A stretch of DNA of 64,000 nt from Paragordius varius (lineage: Eukaryota; Nematomorpha): contig OZ176057.1 in NCBI GenBank assembly GCA_964247055.1, positions 4,712,001-4,776,000 of the forward strand, read 5' to 3'. Positions 1 through 12,317 of this stretch are shown here, one piece after another. Below the pieces are notes generated by a model, which searched no databases, had not been told where the DNA came from, and saw only the letters and a list, made by a program, of their open reading frames with translations. A program made the translations under genes and the position numbers. Positions within the stretch are counted from its first letter, which is position 1. The number at the start of each line of letters is the position of its first letter.

Positions 1-2605
1 GCAACCTTGCAAACGTTTCTTCTAATTTGTGGATTATTTTCGCTGCGGTTACCTTTTTCAAAATAAATCCTTCTGCCCATTTCGAGGCACTATCAATTAT
101 CAGCAACCAATACAAACCGTCTACCGGTCCGGCTCAATATGCAAACGCTCCCATACAGCAACATTTTGATCCCACTGATACGTGGAATTCTGAGTAACAT
201 TCGGCCTACTACGTTGGCACGATTCGCATTGACTACTGGCTTTTGCCAGGTCATTTTCTAATTCTGACCAATAACACGTAAATCTAGCCATCGCTTTCAT
301 GGTCTCTACGTTGTTATGCCCGCTGTGTAGGTATCTCACCACCTCTTTTTGGAGGGGTTACGGAATTACTATCCGATCATTTAAACTTAATAAGCCATAT
401 TGATATGCCAACTCGTCTTTACGGTTTACAAACTTTTCTAATTCTGGAGAACTCCAGTCATGGTTGCTTAACGCTTTAATTACTTTTTGTAATACTGAAT
501 CTAATGCGGTTTTTTTTCGAATTTCATCTCTGCTTAACCGCACGTTATGACAATTCAAAAATCTCAAATATCTGGTAACCGCATAATCTTCATCATAGGC
601 AACGATCTCGTCAATTGGCCATCTCGATAAATAATCAGCTCTATTTTGAGCCCCTTTTTGATGACTTATTTCAAAGTCGTATTCATTTATCATATTAATC
701 CACCTTAGTATTTTAACATTATGTATCTCTTTTAAATTTCGATCTCTATTTATTAACTTTACTAAGGGTAAATGGTCAGTTAATATTATAAATTTTCTAC
801 CATATATGAAGCTATGAAACTTTCGTAACGCAAATAATATTGCTTTTAATTCCTTCTCTATAGTGGAATAATTCCTTTCAGCGTTGCTACACTTTTGTGA
901 GGCATACGCTATCGGTAACCTTTCACTATTAACTTCATGACTTAAAATACATCCGAATCCTAAATCTGACGCATCAGTTTCTATTATCAATTTCCTATTC
1001 GGATTATATGGTGTTAAAAACACTTTTTCGCTTAACAAATTATTAGCTGCTACCCAGCTTTTCTCATGTTTCTCAGTCCAACACCATCTCGTATTTTTAC
1101 TAGTTAATTCATGTAAGGGACCAACTATCATTTGTAATTTTGGTATAAAGCGTTCATGAAATGTCAAAAAACCTAAAAAACTACGTAACGACTTTTTATC
1201 TACCGGCCTTTTTAGTTCCTTAATTGCTTTGATTTAGCTTTCACACGGACTTATACCCTTTTTCGAGATTTCAAACCCTAAATAGTTTACTGATTCTGCG
1301 CCTATCATTATTTTATCTTGTCTTAATCCGGCCTTATCGAGACGACTTAATACGTTATTTAAATTGTTAATGTGCTCATTTTCCGTCCTACCAGTCACTA
1401 GAACGTCATCTAAATATACGCAAGTTCCCGGACTTTTAGCCAGCACTTGTGTCATCACTCTTCGGAAGATGATAGATGCCGTGGCCAGTCCAAACGGCAT
1501 GCGTTTGTATCTAAAAAAACCTTTATGTGTTGAGATAGTTAACAATTCTTGACACTCCTCTGCCACTGGCATCTGGAGGTAAGCATCTTTTAAATCAATT
1601 TTCGTGAATGTGGTACCTTCACCTATTTTTGACACCAACTCATCAAACGTGGGGATATGTGGAAGTCTTCTTGCAACCACTTATTAATCGGTACCCGAAA
1701 ATCACTACATATTTTTAATTCGCCATTCGGTTTAAGTACATTAACCGTAGGCGTGGCCCATGTCACAGGTGTGGTGTTAGGATCAACCGGTTCTAAAATG
1801 CCTAACTTTTCTAGCCTCGTCAGCTCTTTCACCACCTTTTCTCTTAATGGAAAAGGCACCCTGCGACATGGCCATACTTTCGGGATCGCATTCGCTGCAA
1901 TGCGAATTTTTACAGGGTCCTTATAACACCCTAACTTATTTTCGAATAAATTTTTAAAATTTTCACAAATCTCATTCAATTTAAGATAATTAACTTTAAC
2001 CTGTGGCATCTCAATCTGGAATTTCGCCATCCAGTCCAATCCACAGATAAGCGGGGCCATCCCCATCGTTTCGCATAGAACACATATGTCCCCGACCATT
2101 TGTTTACCATTTACCTGGACCTTGACACTTGCTGTCCCCATCATTGGCACTGTGGTATTGTTGTACGATTTTACTGGGGGTGTCGGACGCAACTTGGGTT
2201 TACCGATTTGCTCCCATGTGGCAAAGTTTATTACACCAATGTCCGAACCGGTATCATAGATAAAGTCTTTTTTTAACCCGTTTATTATTAGTGTTATCAG
2301 TAAGGGAGTTAGCGCCTTATGACCCACCTTAACTTCCTTCAACAATTGCCTATTGAAGTTGGGTCTTTGTCTTTTGGCCACACATGGTTCAGCTTTCCGC
2401 ATTTGTTGCAGGATCGTCTCCAGGCTGGACACTTGTTGAGTGGGTGTGTGAAACCGCAATGTTTGCATGTAATAGATGATTCTATTATTATTTGTCGATT
2501 GGATTTATTATGTTGTAACCGATTGATGTTATTATTGCTGTTACTGTATCGATTGATATTATTATTGTATTTTTGAGCTGTGATATTCATTGGTTCATCT
2601 GTCAT
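1..2605 (-). mobile_element. Ty3/Gypsy-type LTR retrotransposon fossil, cut by window edge
   Basis: Read right to left, the parts come in the usual Ty3/Gypsy order. There are CCHC zinc knuckles of Gag near 2.4-2.5 kb, an aspartic protease with DTGS near 2.2 kb, a reverse transcriptase with YLDD near 1.4 kb, an RNase H with TDAS near 1 kb, and the zinc-binding start of the integrase near 0.1-0.3 kb. The element leaves the window on the left. The front of Gag and the LTRs are not identified. It is broken, with roughly three to five breaks, but the domains are still easy to read, so it is probably of moderate age. Order and motifs are seen; the family is from established domain order. Confidence 0.9.
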
Positions 2606-2711
2606 ATCTTGTTTTGGCCACCAATAATAACTGGGGACGACAATGTAAAGGTAACGGTAAATAAATTTATTATATATTGTATATCACAAAAACAAAAGCT
2701 TTATATCATGA

Positions 2712-2713
<2 letters not shown>

Positions 2714-2759
<46 letters not shown>
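2714..2759. repeat. (TA)n microsatellite
   Basis: An uninterrupted TA tract of about 46 bp. It sits directly against a ~240 bp repeat that recurs, also beside a TA tract, near 44.2 kb. Confidence 0.95.
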
Positions 2760-2765
<6 letters not shown>

Positions 2766-3005
2766 CTAAGAAAATTAGGTTTAATGTATTCACATATATC
2801 AAGGTGAGATGTTTGCTTATATACAATTATCTCAAGGTATAATAATCAAGTGGTGGGTAGTTATAATAATATAATAATAGTACACAGATAAGTTAATAGG
2901 TTAATGTACTAATATATAACGAATGTTGTTTGTGTGGTTAATCTAATCGTGTAATAACAGGTCTATTTAAATTAGCCTGTCAGTTACACTCTAACATACT
3001 TTTAT
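2757..3005. repeat. TA-tract-linked dispersed repeat, copy 1
   Basis: About 240 bp that is clearly similar to 44213-44432, with shared stretches such as TGTGTGGTTAATCTAAT. Both copies begin just after a TA tract and end at about the same place. No reading frame or terminal inverted repeat was seen. It could be a piece of a larger transposon or a terminal repeat of the neighbouring fossil. Confidence 0.6.
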
Positions 3006-3259
3006 AAAATTAATCCAGTGTCTAAATTTTATGATAGTTTTTTCATCTAATTCTATGTACTTTACAAAATTTATGTTTTATATTCCAAAATTAATAGAAA
3101 TTAAGATGAAATTAATAATTAAAAATTAAATTAAAGAAAAATATATTAAGTGATATGTTTGAGCCCTTTATCACATTAAACGGTATCCACACAAAAAATA
3201 TTCTTATGAAATAATTTAACGTAGTAGGAAAATGTATCAATTATCATGTGTTTTTTTAA

Positions 3260-3940
3260 TTTTGGCCCCCTTACGAGTGATTTACTAAAATCTTCACTTT
3301 TGTGGTAAGTATTCCATATCAAAAAATGTCTAAATTTTCGCACATTTTTAAATAAAAGTTTTTTTTTTGAATAAATGCTTCAAAAATCATGAATTACAAT
3401 AATAAACGCAAAAATGCAGAGATCGTGTGATTAAATTTTGATTATCTGCTAAATTTTAATATAAATAAAATACTCATATTTAAAAAAATTTTAACATATT
3501 TTTTTATAATTAAAAACGCTTTATGATATTCTAAATGAATTTTATTATACAATGGTGAGCATTTCTATCATCTCACCAATTTCTAAATAATTCGCTTCAA
3601 ATTTATGTTAAATTAAAATGTGTTTCTAAAAAAATGTATTTTTGAAACCAAACGAATTTTAAAATTCTGAGGTGATATAAATATTTAGCATAAACGATTT
3701 ATTTAGTAAAAGTGTTTTTATAATATGCGATATTATATTTCCTTAATGACTCAAAATATTATAAAGTAAGCCTCAACATAAAAATTAAATTTTTGAAATT
3801 ATGTAAAAAAATATTTTAAGTTAATTTCAAAATTAATATTTTTAAAATTTATATAGTGGAATGCAGCATTTCTGCGTTTATTTTAGGAAAATAGCCCTTT
3901 AAGAATAGCGAAATTTCGGACTTACGGAGCCCATATTTAA
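3260..3940. repeat. Decayed foldback repeat
   Basis: AATAAACGCAAAAATGC near 3402 has its inverted partner near 3870 (GCATTTCTGCGTTTATT). The inner sequence is also roughly self-complementary around 3.62 kb. Motifs such as CTGAGGTGATA recur near 5.79 kb and 45.6 kb, linking it loosely to the large foldback family. No gene was seen between 3005 and 4080. Confidence 0.4.
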
Positions 3941-4373
3941 AAATTAAAATGTTTTAAAATATTGTTTTAATTTATATATGTTGTTTAAGGTATATTTGGG
4001 GATATTTTAGAAATATAGCACTTAGTTATCACCAAAAAATTTTGTTTAACGAATTGCGCGCATGTATAGCCTTTTTTAATATACCATTTGTACTTCAAGA
4101 GTGTCCTTTATCACTTTAGGTTGATCCTTGAACAATTCAAGTTGATCTAACTTTTCTTTTTTTGGTTTTTAACCTTTATCAATCGAACCGTGTATTATAA
4201 ATCTATTTTATTATTTGAACCTATTTTCCTTATGTAACATGAACTTTAAATCACTATAGACTTTTAATATCAGAACTGTATATCTTTAATGATTTGTTTA
4301 AAACTAAAAATATATATATTTGGAATAAATATATTAGTTTTCTGTATTTAAGACATTTATAAATTAACTAGCG

Positions 4374-4435
4374 TAAATCTCGGGCTTCTAAGCAGCCCGA
4401 GGTGGTCCTTCGGACTTTGGGGAGGGGGGAGCTAT
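4374..4435 (+). other. GC-rich hairpin island
   Basis: Two adjacent hairpins occur in otherwise AT-rich DNA: CTCGGGC...GCCCGAG with a 9-base loop, then GTCC-TTC-GGAC, followed by GGGGAGGGGGGAG. No counterpart was noticed in the right arm of the surrounding foldback element. The function is unknown. Confidence 0.45.
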
Positions 4436-6892
4436 TTGAAAAAAAAATCAACAAAATTGCGATCCATATATGTGGAATAAGAAACATTATTTAATAGTTA
4501 TAATCTCATAGATTTTCAAAAATGGTACATTCATAATAATATATTGCTTACTGGTGTGAAGGCCCCAAATTGACGGCTAACGGGAAAAACCGCTATGCTA
4601 TAATTATTATATGGGTATTATTTAAGGCATTTATTAAACTCGGATGGCTTCTTAAGTATTTGAAAAAATAGCCCCAAAACTACTCCATTTTTGTATGGAG
4701 TCTCAGACCCATGTTCAAGTAAGTACTTACGTCCTTATGCTTAAATCCTTATGCTTACATCCTTGTGCCTAGGCGCTTATGTCTTAATATTTGAAAATTA
4801 AATTCATCGTAAGTCTGCTCCTAGTAGACTTATTAAAATTTCAAAGTGCCAAAACTTTAAAAATATTACGAATTATTGAATTATGTAAAATGGTAGAAAA
4901 ATATTTAACAAATAGTATATATGTTTGTGTAATGTTGCTTCAATCTTTAGACAACCCCTGTTAAAAAATAGATAAATCCTAAAACATACAAGCAAAATTA
5001 AAAGTTTTTTTTAGAAGAAATAGGTAGGCCCAATTATATTTTTTACATTTTTTTGAGGTATCAAAAATATTTGCATACTTTGTGAAATAAAAAAATCTAC
5101 CCATTTTTGAATTTTTTAAATTGGAGGACAGAAAATCTGTATATATAACAAATAATTTACAGGTTTTAGAAATTGCATCGATCTCATACACATCTTAGTT
5201 AACTAAACTCCCAAAATACCTGGAACCCACATGTAAAATCCAAGTTTTTACAATTGATTTAACTTATTTTTTATATTTTGATGTCATGGCGATTATATCT
5301 CACTTTTTGCATCTTATATAATCTACCCATTTTGGATTTTTATAAAAATTTTTACAAATAGATGTATAAAAATAATATTTATTGACAATAAATATATAAT
5401 ATTTGTTGACTATATCTTTCCACCTTGCAAGCGTCTTTATAATCATTTCAATCCACAGTGCACAAAATCGGAGGCTATAAAAAATATCCTAATGAATCAA
5501 ATATATTGCATATTGGGAATATCATGATGATTTTGGTTATAGGTCCAACGAATAATTTGTTATATCCAATAAGGTGGTATTTGTTTCTTATAAAAAACAA
5601 ATTAGGTAATATATATTGTTTTTGGTGATAGTTAAATGCTTCCCTTTAAAAATATCATTAATTTATGAAGTATATAAAACCAAAATTAAGTTACAATTTT
5701 AAGCGTAGACTCCAAAAGTCACAAATTTTTAGACCCGCTAAATGTTTCCCCGAATTTAAAGCAAAAGCTATTAAAAATTTTGAGGTGAAAAATGTTAAGC
5801 ATCATCATATTATATATTAAAAGTGTTTTTGTATACACCATAAAATACGCTAAAAAATTGCCAAAAGAAAAAATTTTATTATATTTTTAAATTCCAGTTT
5901 ATATGTAAAATGTTATCGCGAATCGGCGTTTTTTTTTAAAAAAACTGGCCCATTTTGAAGAGGTCCAAAAAGTTGCGACTTTTGAATATACTTCATGTCA
6001 TAATATGATATTTTTGAAGGGAATTCTTTAACCAAAAAAATATATAAATTTGCCTAATGTGCAACTTTTAGATAAGGAACAATTACTAAAAAAGTGGATA
6101 TAAGTTTAAATTTTTCGTTAGACCTAAAACCAAAAGCACCATGATATTCCTAATATGCTTTTCTATTTGGTTCATGAGAATATTTTTTAGCCTCCGTTTT
6201 TGTGCATTGTGGATATGAATGATTTTTAGACGCTTGCAACGAAAAAACGATATATGTATTTCTAAATATCGTCTATTTATTGTCAATAAATATTATTTTT
6301 GTACATCTAACAGTAAAAATTTATAAAATCCAATAAAATGGGTAGATTCTTCAATTTATCCTCAAAATTTTGATCGCCATGACATCAAAATTTACAAAAA
6401 ATATAGTTAAATTAATTGCAGACCTTCTAAAAAACTTTGAATTTTACATGTGTGTTCCAGATATATTTTTTATAGCAGTAACTAAGATGTGTAAGAGATC
6501 GATGCAATTTTTAAAACCTATAAATTATTGTTATAAATACAGATTTTCTGTCCTCCAATTACAAAATCAGAAACTGGGTAGTTGTTCACAGAGTATGCAA
6601 ATATTTCAATTTTGATGAATCAAAAAAATAAAAAAATAGTTGGATAAAATGCGTACCTATTTCTTCTAAAAAACTTTTGATCTTGCATGCATATTTTAGG
6701 ATCTATTTTTTAACAGGGGCTGTAAACCCCTTTAAATGCCTAAAGATCGAAGCAACATTAAAACCTATTTACTATTTGTTAAATTTACTTTACTTCCTAC
6801 CTCCATTTCACAGAATTCAAATATTCGCAATATTTTTAAAGATATGCCACTTTGAAATTTTAATAAGTCCACTAGGAGCAGACTTATAATGA

Positions 6893-6996
6893 ATGTATGA
6901 TTTTTATTCAAAAATGTAAGCATAAGGACGTAAGCATAAGCATTTAAGCATAAGGATGTAGGCATAAGGATTTAAGCATAAGGACGTAAGTAATAC
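6893..6996. repeat. Short minisatellite (AAGCATAAGGACGT-like)
   Basis: About six units of 13-16 bp, AAGCATAAGGACGT or AAGCATAAGGATTT. An inverted partner array lies at 4727-4790 in the other arm of the foldback element. Confidence 0.75.
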
Positions 6997-7009
6997 TTAC
7001 CTGAACATG

Positions 7010-8110
7010 GTTCTCAGTTTTAAACCGGTAGACCCCTACCATAGACCTATATGGAAAAAGCGCCGAGTTAAATTTTTTGCCTTTACAGGTCAAATATTTG
7101 GAATTCTCTTTGATACCATCGTCTTTTGGATTCAAAAAAATACCTTATACTAATCGTTATATGATGGCGTATTTTTAGTGTAGAACCCCAAATTAACGTC
7201 TAAGAAAAAAAGGCCTGACTATAAATTTTACCTAGTTACGGGTAATATGAGTTCATATGGCATTATAAATTTTCGGTAAATTTGCTCCAAAAAACGCAAT
7301 TTCCACATATGGCCCAGTTTTTGTTGGGTAGCTCCTTACCCAGTAGCAAAAAAAAGCGTTCGGTAAAATTTTTGCCTTTATATGGGAAATAGGGAATCAT
7401 GGATTCCATATCTCCCTATAAGTTCTTGGATTTTATGGTGGCGCATTTTTTAAGGCGTGAAGGGCCTAATTAACGGCTAATTTTAAAAACGGTATGACCT
7501 AAATTTTTGCTTGTACGGGTAAAATTTAAGCACCTATTGAACTCGTATGGCCTAATAGGCTTTATTTTGGATATCTGGAATTATCATGAATTCCATATGT
7601 ACCTATAAGTTCTTGGAAATGCCTCATAACTAAAAATTGTTCTTTGGTGGCGCATTTCTGATAAGTTTGAAAATAAACTCCTAAACAACGCAATTTCGAT
7701 ATGGTGGCGTAATTTTAGGCGGGTAGCTCCCTTCCTAAAGACTGATATAAAAAAGCGCTTGATTAAGTTTTTGCTTTTTACAGAGAATACCTGAAATCAT
7801 CATTGATCCCACATGCTCTCATTTCTTTTTGGAAAAATTGCTTCAAAACTAAAAAACCATTCTATGGTGACGCATTTTTCAGGGGGTGAAGGTCTTAGTG
7901 ACGTCTAATTTTAGGAAAACCCCACTACCTAAATTTTTGCTTTGTTACGGGTAATATTTTAAGCATCTATTAAACACATATGGCCTGATAGGTTATTTAG
8001 CCTCAAAAGCACGCTATTTCGATATGAGGGGACAGTTTTTAGCAGTATCTCATACCCAGCAAATATAAAAGAAACGTACGACTAAAATTTTTGCCTTTTA
8101 ACAGGGAATA
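7010..8110. repeat. Degenerate ~250-300 bp module array inside the foldback element
   Basis: Modules share, in order, GGTGGCGCATTTTT, a GTGAAGG...TTAACGGCTAA segment, TTACGGGTAATAT, CATATGGCCTGATAGG, GGTAGCTCC.TACCCAG and TTTTTGCCTTT. Starts are near 7160, 7436, 7643 and 7861. A related inverted or partial module is near 4540-4720, and another is at 33.65 kb. No coding potential was seen. Confidence 0.6.
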
Positions 8111-8795
8111 CCTGGAATACTCATTGAATTTTTACGATCACATACCTTAGACGAAAAACAAATTCAAAAAATTTTGTGGACTTGATTTTTTTTGAAAAAA
8201 TGGCATTTTACGGGGGAAGCGGGTAAAAAGGGGTCCTAAATTGAAAAAACGAGCCGACTATGCGCAATCGTAAAAAAGTAAAACATATTTCACATCAAAT
8301 GGTCCAACATGTTTTCCGAAAAATTGTCTCAAAGACACGATTTTTGCGGACTTGTTATTAAAAAACCAGTTTTTTACACGGGTGGGCCCCAACCGAGGGC
8401 CTATAAAAAAGGCGAAGCTATTGTCGGGGCATTCATTAATGATTATTTTTTGCCATTTGTTTGGATTTGGATGGGTATACCGGTTTTCCGGAAACACAAA
8501 GCCAGCATTTTCCATTTTTATAAAAATATTGATAATTTTTTTATATTAGAAAAATTAGTTTAACAAAAAAAGTAGTTTGTGAATTAAAAATTTTATTTTT
8601 AAATTAATAATATATAATAAATAAAGAAAATAATCTAACAAATAATTAAAAAATATAGATTCAATCAATAATTATGGTTGAATTAAAATATCGAAATTTC
8701 AAGGATCAACTTGAAGTCAAGGACTAACATAGAATGTTCAAGGACAAACTTGAAGTGTAAAAGGACTCTCTTGAAGCGCAAATAATTTTCACTCT

Positions 8796-9537
8796 TTTAA
8801 ATATTTGTATTATTTTTTATAAACTTTTTTTAAAAAATCAATCCATTTCAATAATTTTTAAGACTGAAAAAATCAAATGTTTTATAAAGAAAAATAAAGC
8901 TTTAAATAAACGTTTAAACTCAACCGTTTTCATACCCTAAAATTATTTTAGCAAAATTTGTATGCAAACTATTTTAAAAATCACGTTTTTTGTTTTTTAT
9001 GTCTTTTAATAGAACTAACTGATTAAATTTAAATGTTTTTTAAACAGTAAATATTGAAATTATACTAAACGTTAAAATATAATGAAAATTTTTTTTCATA
9101 AAGACATATCATACCTTAATTTTTACTATTTAAATTATAAATAAAACTCCTAAAATATTTAATTGATTGTGATCAATATACAAAACTATTTAAAAAATCA
9201 ACTTTTAAAAATTATGGTTATATTTTGATAAAATATATGTCTTTATTTTAGTTTTGTCCTAATAATTTTAATTTTTATTGTATATGGTACACGGCCCTTG
9301 AGACAAGATAATTTTTTAGGTTTTTTAAATTTTTTAAGTGAATACCACACCTGTATAGGAATGTGATTGGGTTTGAGTTTTTTAACTGTACACATGTACG
9401 AAAATTGAATCAATACATCATTATTTAATGAAAATAATGCAATACAAATATTGTGAACAAAATCATTATTCACATCTCATTAAGCAAATGCATAAAATAT
9501 TTGATTGCAAATATATATCATAATTTCATCCCAGCAC
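8796..9537. other. AT-rich stretch downstream of protease 1
   Basis: No gene was recognised. It belongs to the segmental duplication and matches 34500-35510. The 3' UTR and polyadenylation signal of protease 1 should lie at its right end, but none can be assigned firmly. Confidence 0.5.
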
Positions 9538-9939
9538 CTATAATGCTTTAACTTTATCATGCCGTTGAAACACATCTCGGCCTTGCAAAACCTTTTTATT
9601 ATCATTTTGGGTGTTGTTATTATTGGCTGGAGGGAAATAGTTTAATATATTACTTGCTTCGTATTCGGATTGCACAATAATTTTTTCTACTATCCAATCC
9701 AAAAATGCACTAATTCTGGTGTAAATCCCAGGCGAAGTTCCACAAGCATGGCCCCATGCAGTCACTCCCAGTAATGTATATCGATCGGCAACTTCTTTAT
9801 GTGCAACGTTTGATTTCGTTTTGGAACGGCCGTATTTGGCTGATTTCGGTTGCTTTTGTTGTTTTAGTAGTCTACGCAAAAAAACACCGGTTTGGTTATC
9901 ATTTCGACTTGTACATGCGAGTGGTCCTCCACTATCCCC
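9538..9939 (-). CDS. Protease 1 exon 6 (GDSGGP to stop)
   Basis: It starts at GDSGGP, then the basic insertion, GVTAWGHACGTSPGIYTR, the C-terminal helix AFLDWIVEK and a hydrophilic Asn-rich tail ending KVKAL. Confidence 0.9.
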   Translation of the reverse strand, partial: GDSGGPLACTSRNDNQTGVFLRRLLKQQKQPKSAKYGRSKTKSNVAHKEVADRYTLLGVTAWGHACGTSPGIYTRISAFLDWIVEKIIVQSEYEASNILNYFPPANNNNTQNDNKKVLQGRDVFQRHDKVKAL

Positions 9940-12262
9940 CTAAAAATAAAGGGAGCAAAATGGTTGGAATTTATTTTTGAACTGTAAAAAGTAGATTTTT
10001 TATATACTTTTGATTTATCAATTAAAATAATATTACTCCCATTAATATGTCGCTTGGTATATAAAATTATTTTTCAATCAATATTAATCGCTTATGATAA
10101 ACCTTAATTAGAGATTTATTTTTTTTTAAATATGCATCAAGAATCATATAAATAAAAGACGTAATATTTTAGTTTACGGTATTCTGTTTTCCAACAGATT
10201 AAAAAAATCATTATGTTAAACCAGGGTTTTCAAACTATCCAAATTCGGAAAGATTTATTAGGAAAACTTATTTATTTTTTACCTCAATATCGTAAAATAT
10301 AAAATGTGAAATTTCTTGGGTTCTGCAAATGTGTGGATACCGTTGGCCTATAAAAACGGTTTTATTATCGTTTAAGGTTACCTTATAGGTCTGATACGAA
10401 AAAAAGGGTATATTATCTTAACATTTTATATGCTGTTGTCGAATATAATTGCAGATATTATTAAAAAATATTAACCGAGTCCTAGTTGAGAATACTATTT
10501 AAAAATTTTGGCGTATACTAAAATTATTTTAGTCATAAATTATGTGCGGCAATATAAAACGTTATATAACACACAATTCTTATTAATGGTTTCTTTAACT
10601 AAAAATAGGCTTGACAAATTACAAAGGGCCATGTGAATGAGGTAGTTAGCTCAAAATATACTATAAAAAATAAATCCATATGAGCTAAAAAAGCCTCAAT
10701 TTAAAATTTTTCATCTCAACTTTAGTAATATTGGTCACTACAATCATTATATATATGTATATATCATTAAATCCCTGGAAAGCTCATCATTCACATAGCT
10801 ATCCAGGATTTAATTATATATTTTAATTTATTTAAAGCATTAGCGGTGCTTTGAATTTTAAAGATGTTGTTTGATCCCTTGGCATAGGAAACAAAAAAGC
10901 CCGCCTACGTTTAAAAATAGTCATTTTGCTCAGGATCGGCCTTAAAAGCTTCCCCTTTACTCATTAATAATGTAACCCAATTATATTTAATAATCAAAAC
11001 ATTATACACTACAAGTATCTCGTTTTAAATATTGATAGCCGGCACATATTTGATCACTTCGTATAAAGCTGTAATGTTTCTTACATAATCCCTCTGGCAC
11101 CAATGGTAAACATACTTGCATAAGTTCCTTTGCATCTAAAATTTCAGTACAACACATTATATTGTTGGTCAATGTTAGTATAAGACAGTAGCGTATGGGA
11201 TGATATTTAATGTCGCAAAATAGGTTATTTATCCTTATACTCTTCTACTGTAATGCCAATTGGCCTAAAATAGCATGAGGGGAGACCAACGTTACTGTGT
11301 ATACGGTGTATAATTATGTGAGTTATTCATTCGTTTCATAATTTTTATAAATGTGAATTTGATTGTTAAAAATATGTTTTTTTTATCCAAATTAAGAGTC
11401 AAATATACTTTCGAATTCGGGAACGATACCCCATCCTGTAGCATAACATTGGGGATCTGTAATGGGTTTATCTGAGGATTTTGGTATGCAAATAGGTCGT
11501 ATCTATTGTCCAAAATAAAATTAGCCATAACACTATATATATATAGTGTGCGAAATAGGTTTTTTTAACAATTGTTTTTTTCATGAGGGAGTTAAAGACC
11601 AATCAATTCATTTGCGTAAAAATTTTTATTTTGTTGAGGACCAAGTATTTGAAAAATTAAGAAAAAATCGAAATCGGGCAAAAAGGTAAAATTAATGATA
11701 ATTCGCAAAATAATGATAAAAGTTGAGTTGTATGGTTGATTAATTTTAGAAGTTTCTATATATAACTAGCTTAGAATCATACAAATAGGCTTTCTCTAAA
11801 ATCTCAGTTCAAAAGATGGCTTTTTTTTAACACACTTAAAAGTTAAAATTAAATTATGAAATTATGTTAAAACAATTAAATATTTACTTGCAAATCATTA
11901 TTAAAATTTCAACATCCATATTTTACTCTGTAAAAAAACTTCTACAAAATAAAACTAAAAATATTATTTTTTATTTTATTTTTATCATGTGGTTTATTGT
12001 AAAAAATGTATACTGTTTTTCTTTGGAATCTATGAGTGGGAGTTATAAAGTATATAATTTATACAAAATAGGATATAAAAGTTATAAAAATCAACCAACA
12101 ATCTGTATAAATTCCTTAACAGGTTTGTTTTAACACAAATTAATATTTTTACTGGAATATGTATGGATTTTTGGTTTTACAGCAAACGAATAAGATGGTC
12201 ATAAAAGCTGGTCATAAGCTAACTCATAAAAAAATTTTTTGTTTAAAATTTGTAGACAGTGT

Positions 12263-12317
<55 letters not shown>

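Larger units (their letters stand above)
4081..8795. mobile_element. Large foldback element (MITE-D type termini)
   Basis: The left end is ATACCATTTGTACTTCAAG, followed by ~21 bp subrepeats (CCTTGAACAATTCAAGTT). The right end carries the inverse (AAGGACAAACTTGAAGTG, then CTTGAAGCGCAAAT). Inside, about 4.68-5.78 kb and 5.94-7.02 kb are inverted copies of each other with a centre near 5.85 kb. For example, GGAGGACAGAAAATCTGTAT near 5125 pairs with GATTTTCTGTCCTCCAAT near 6541. The arms are diverged. No credible transposase is present, so it looks non-autonomous. Related partial copies lie at 27.78-29.74 kb and 33.59-34.5 kb. Confidence 0.7.

Noticed and set aside
8258-8563. Overlapping open frames of ~85 codons on both strands
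   Set aside because: They lie in the foldback element, and the matching stretch at 33.99-34.19 kb does not keep the reading frame.
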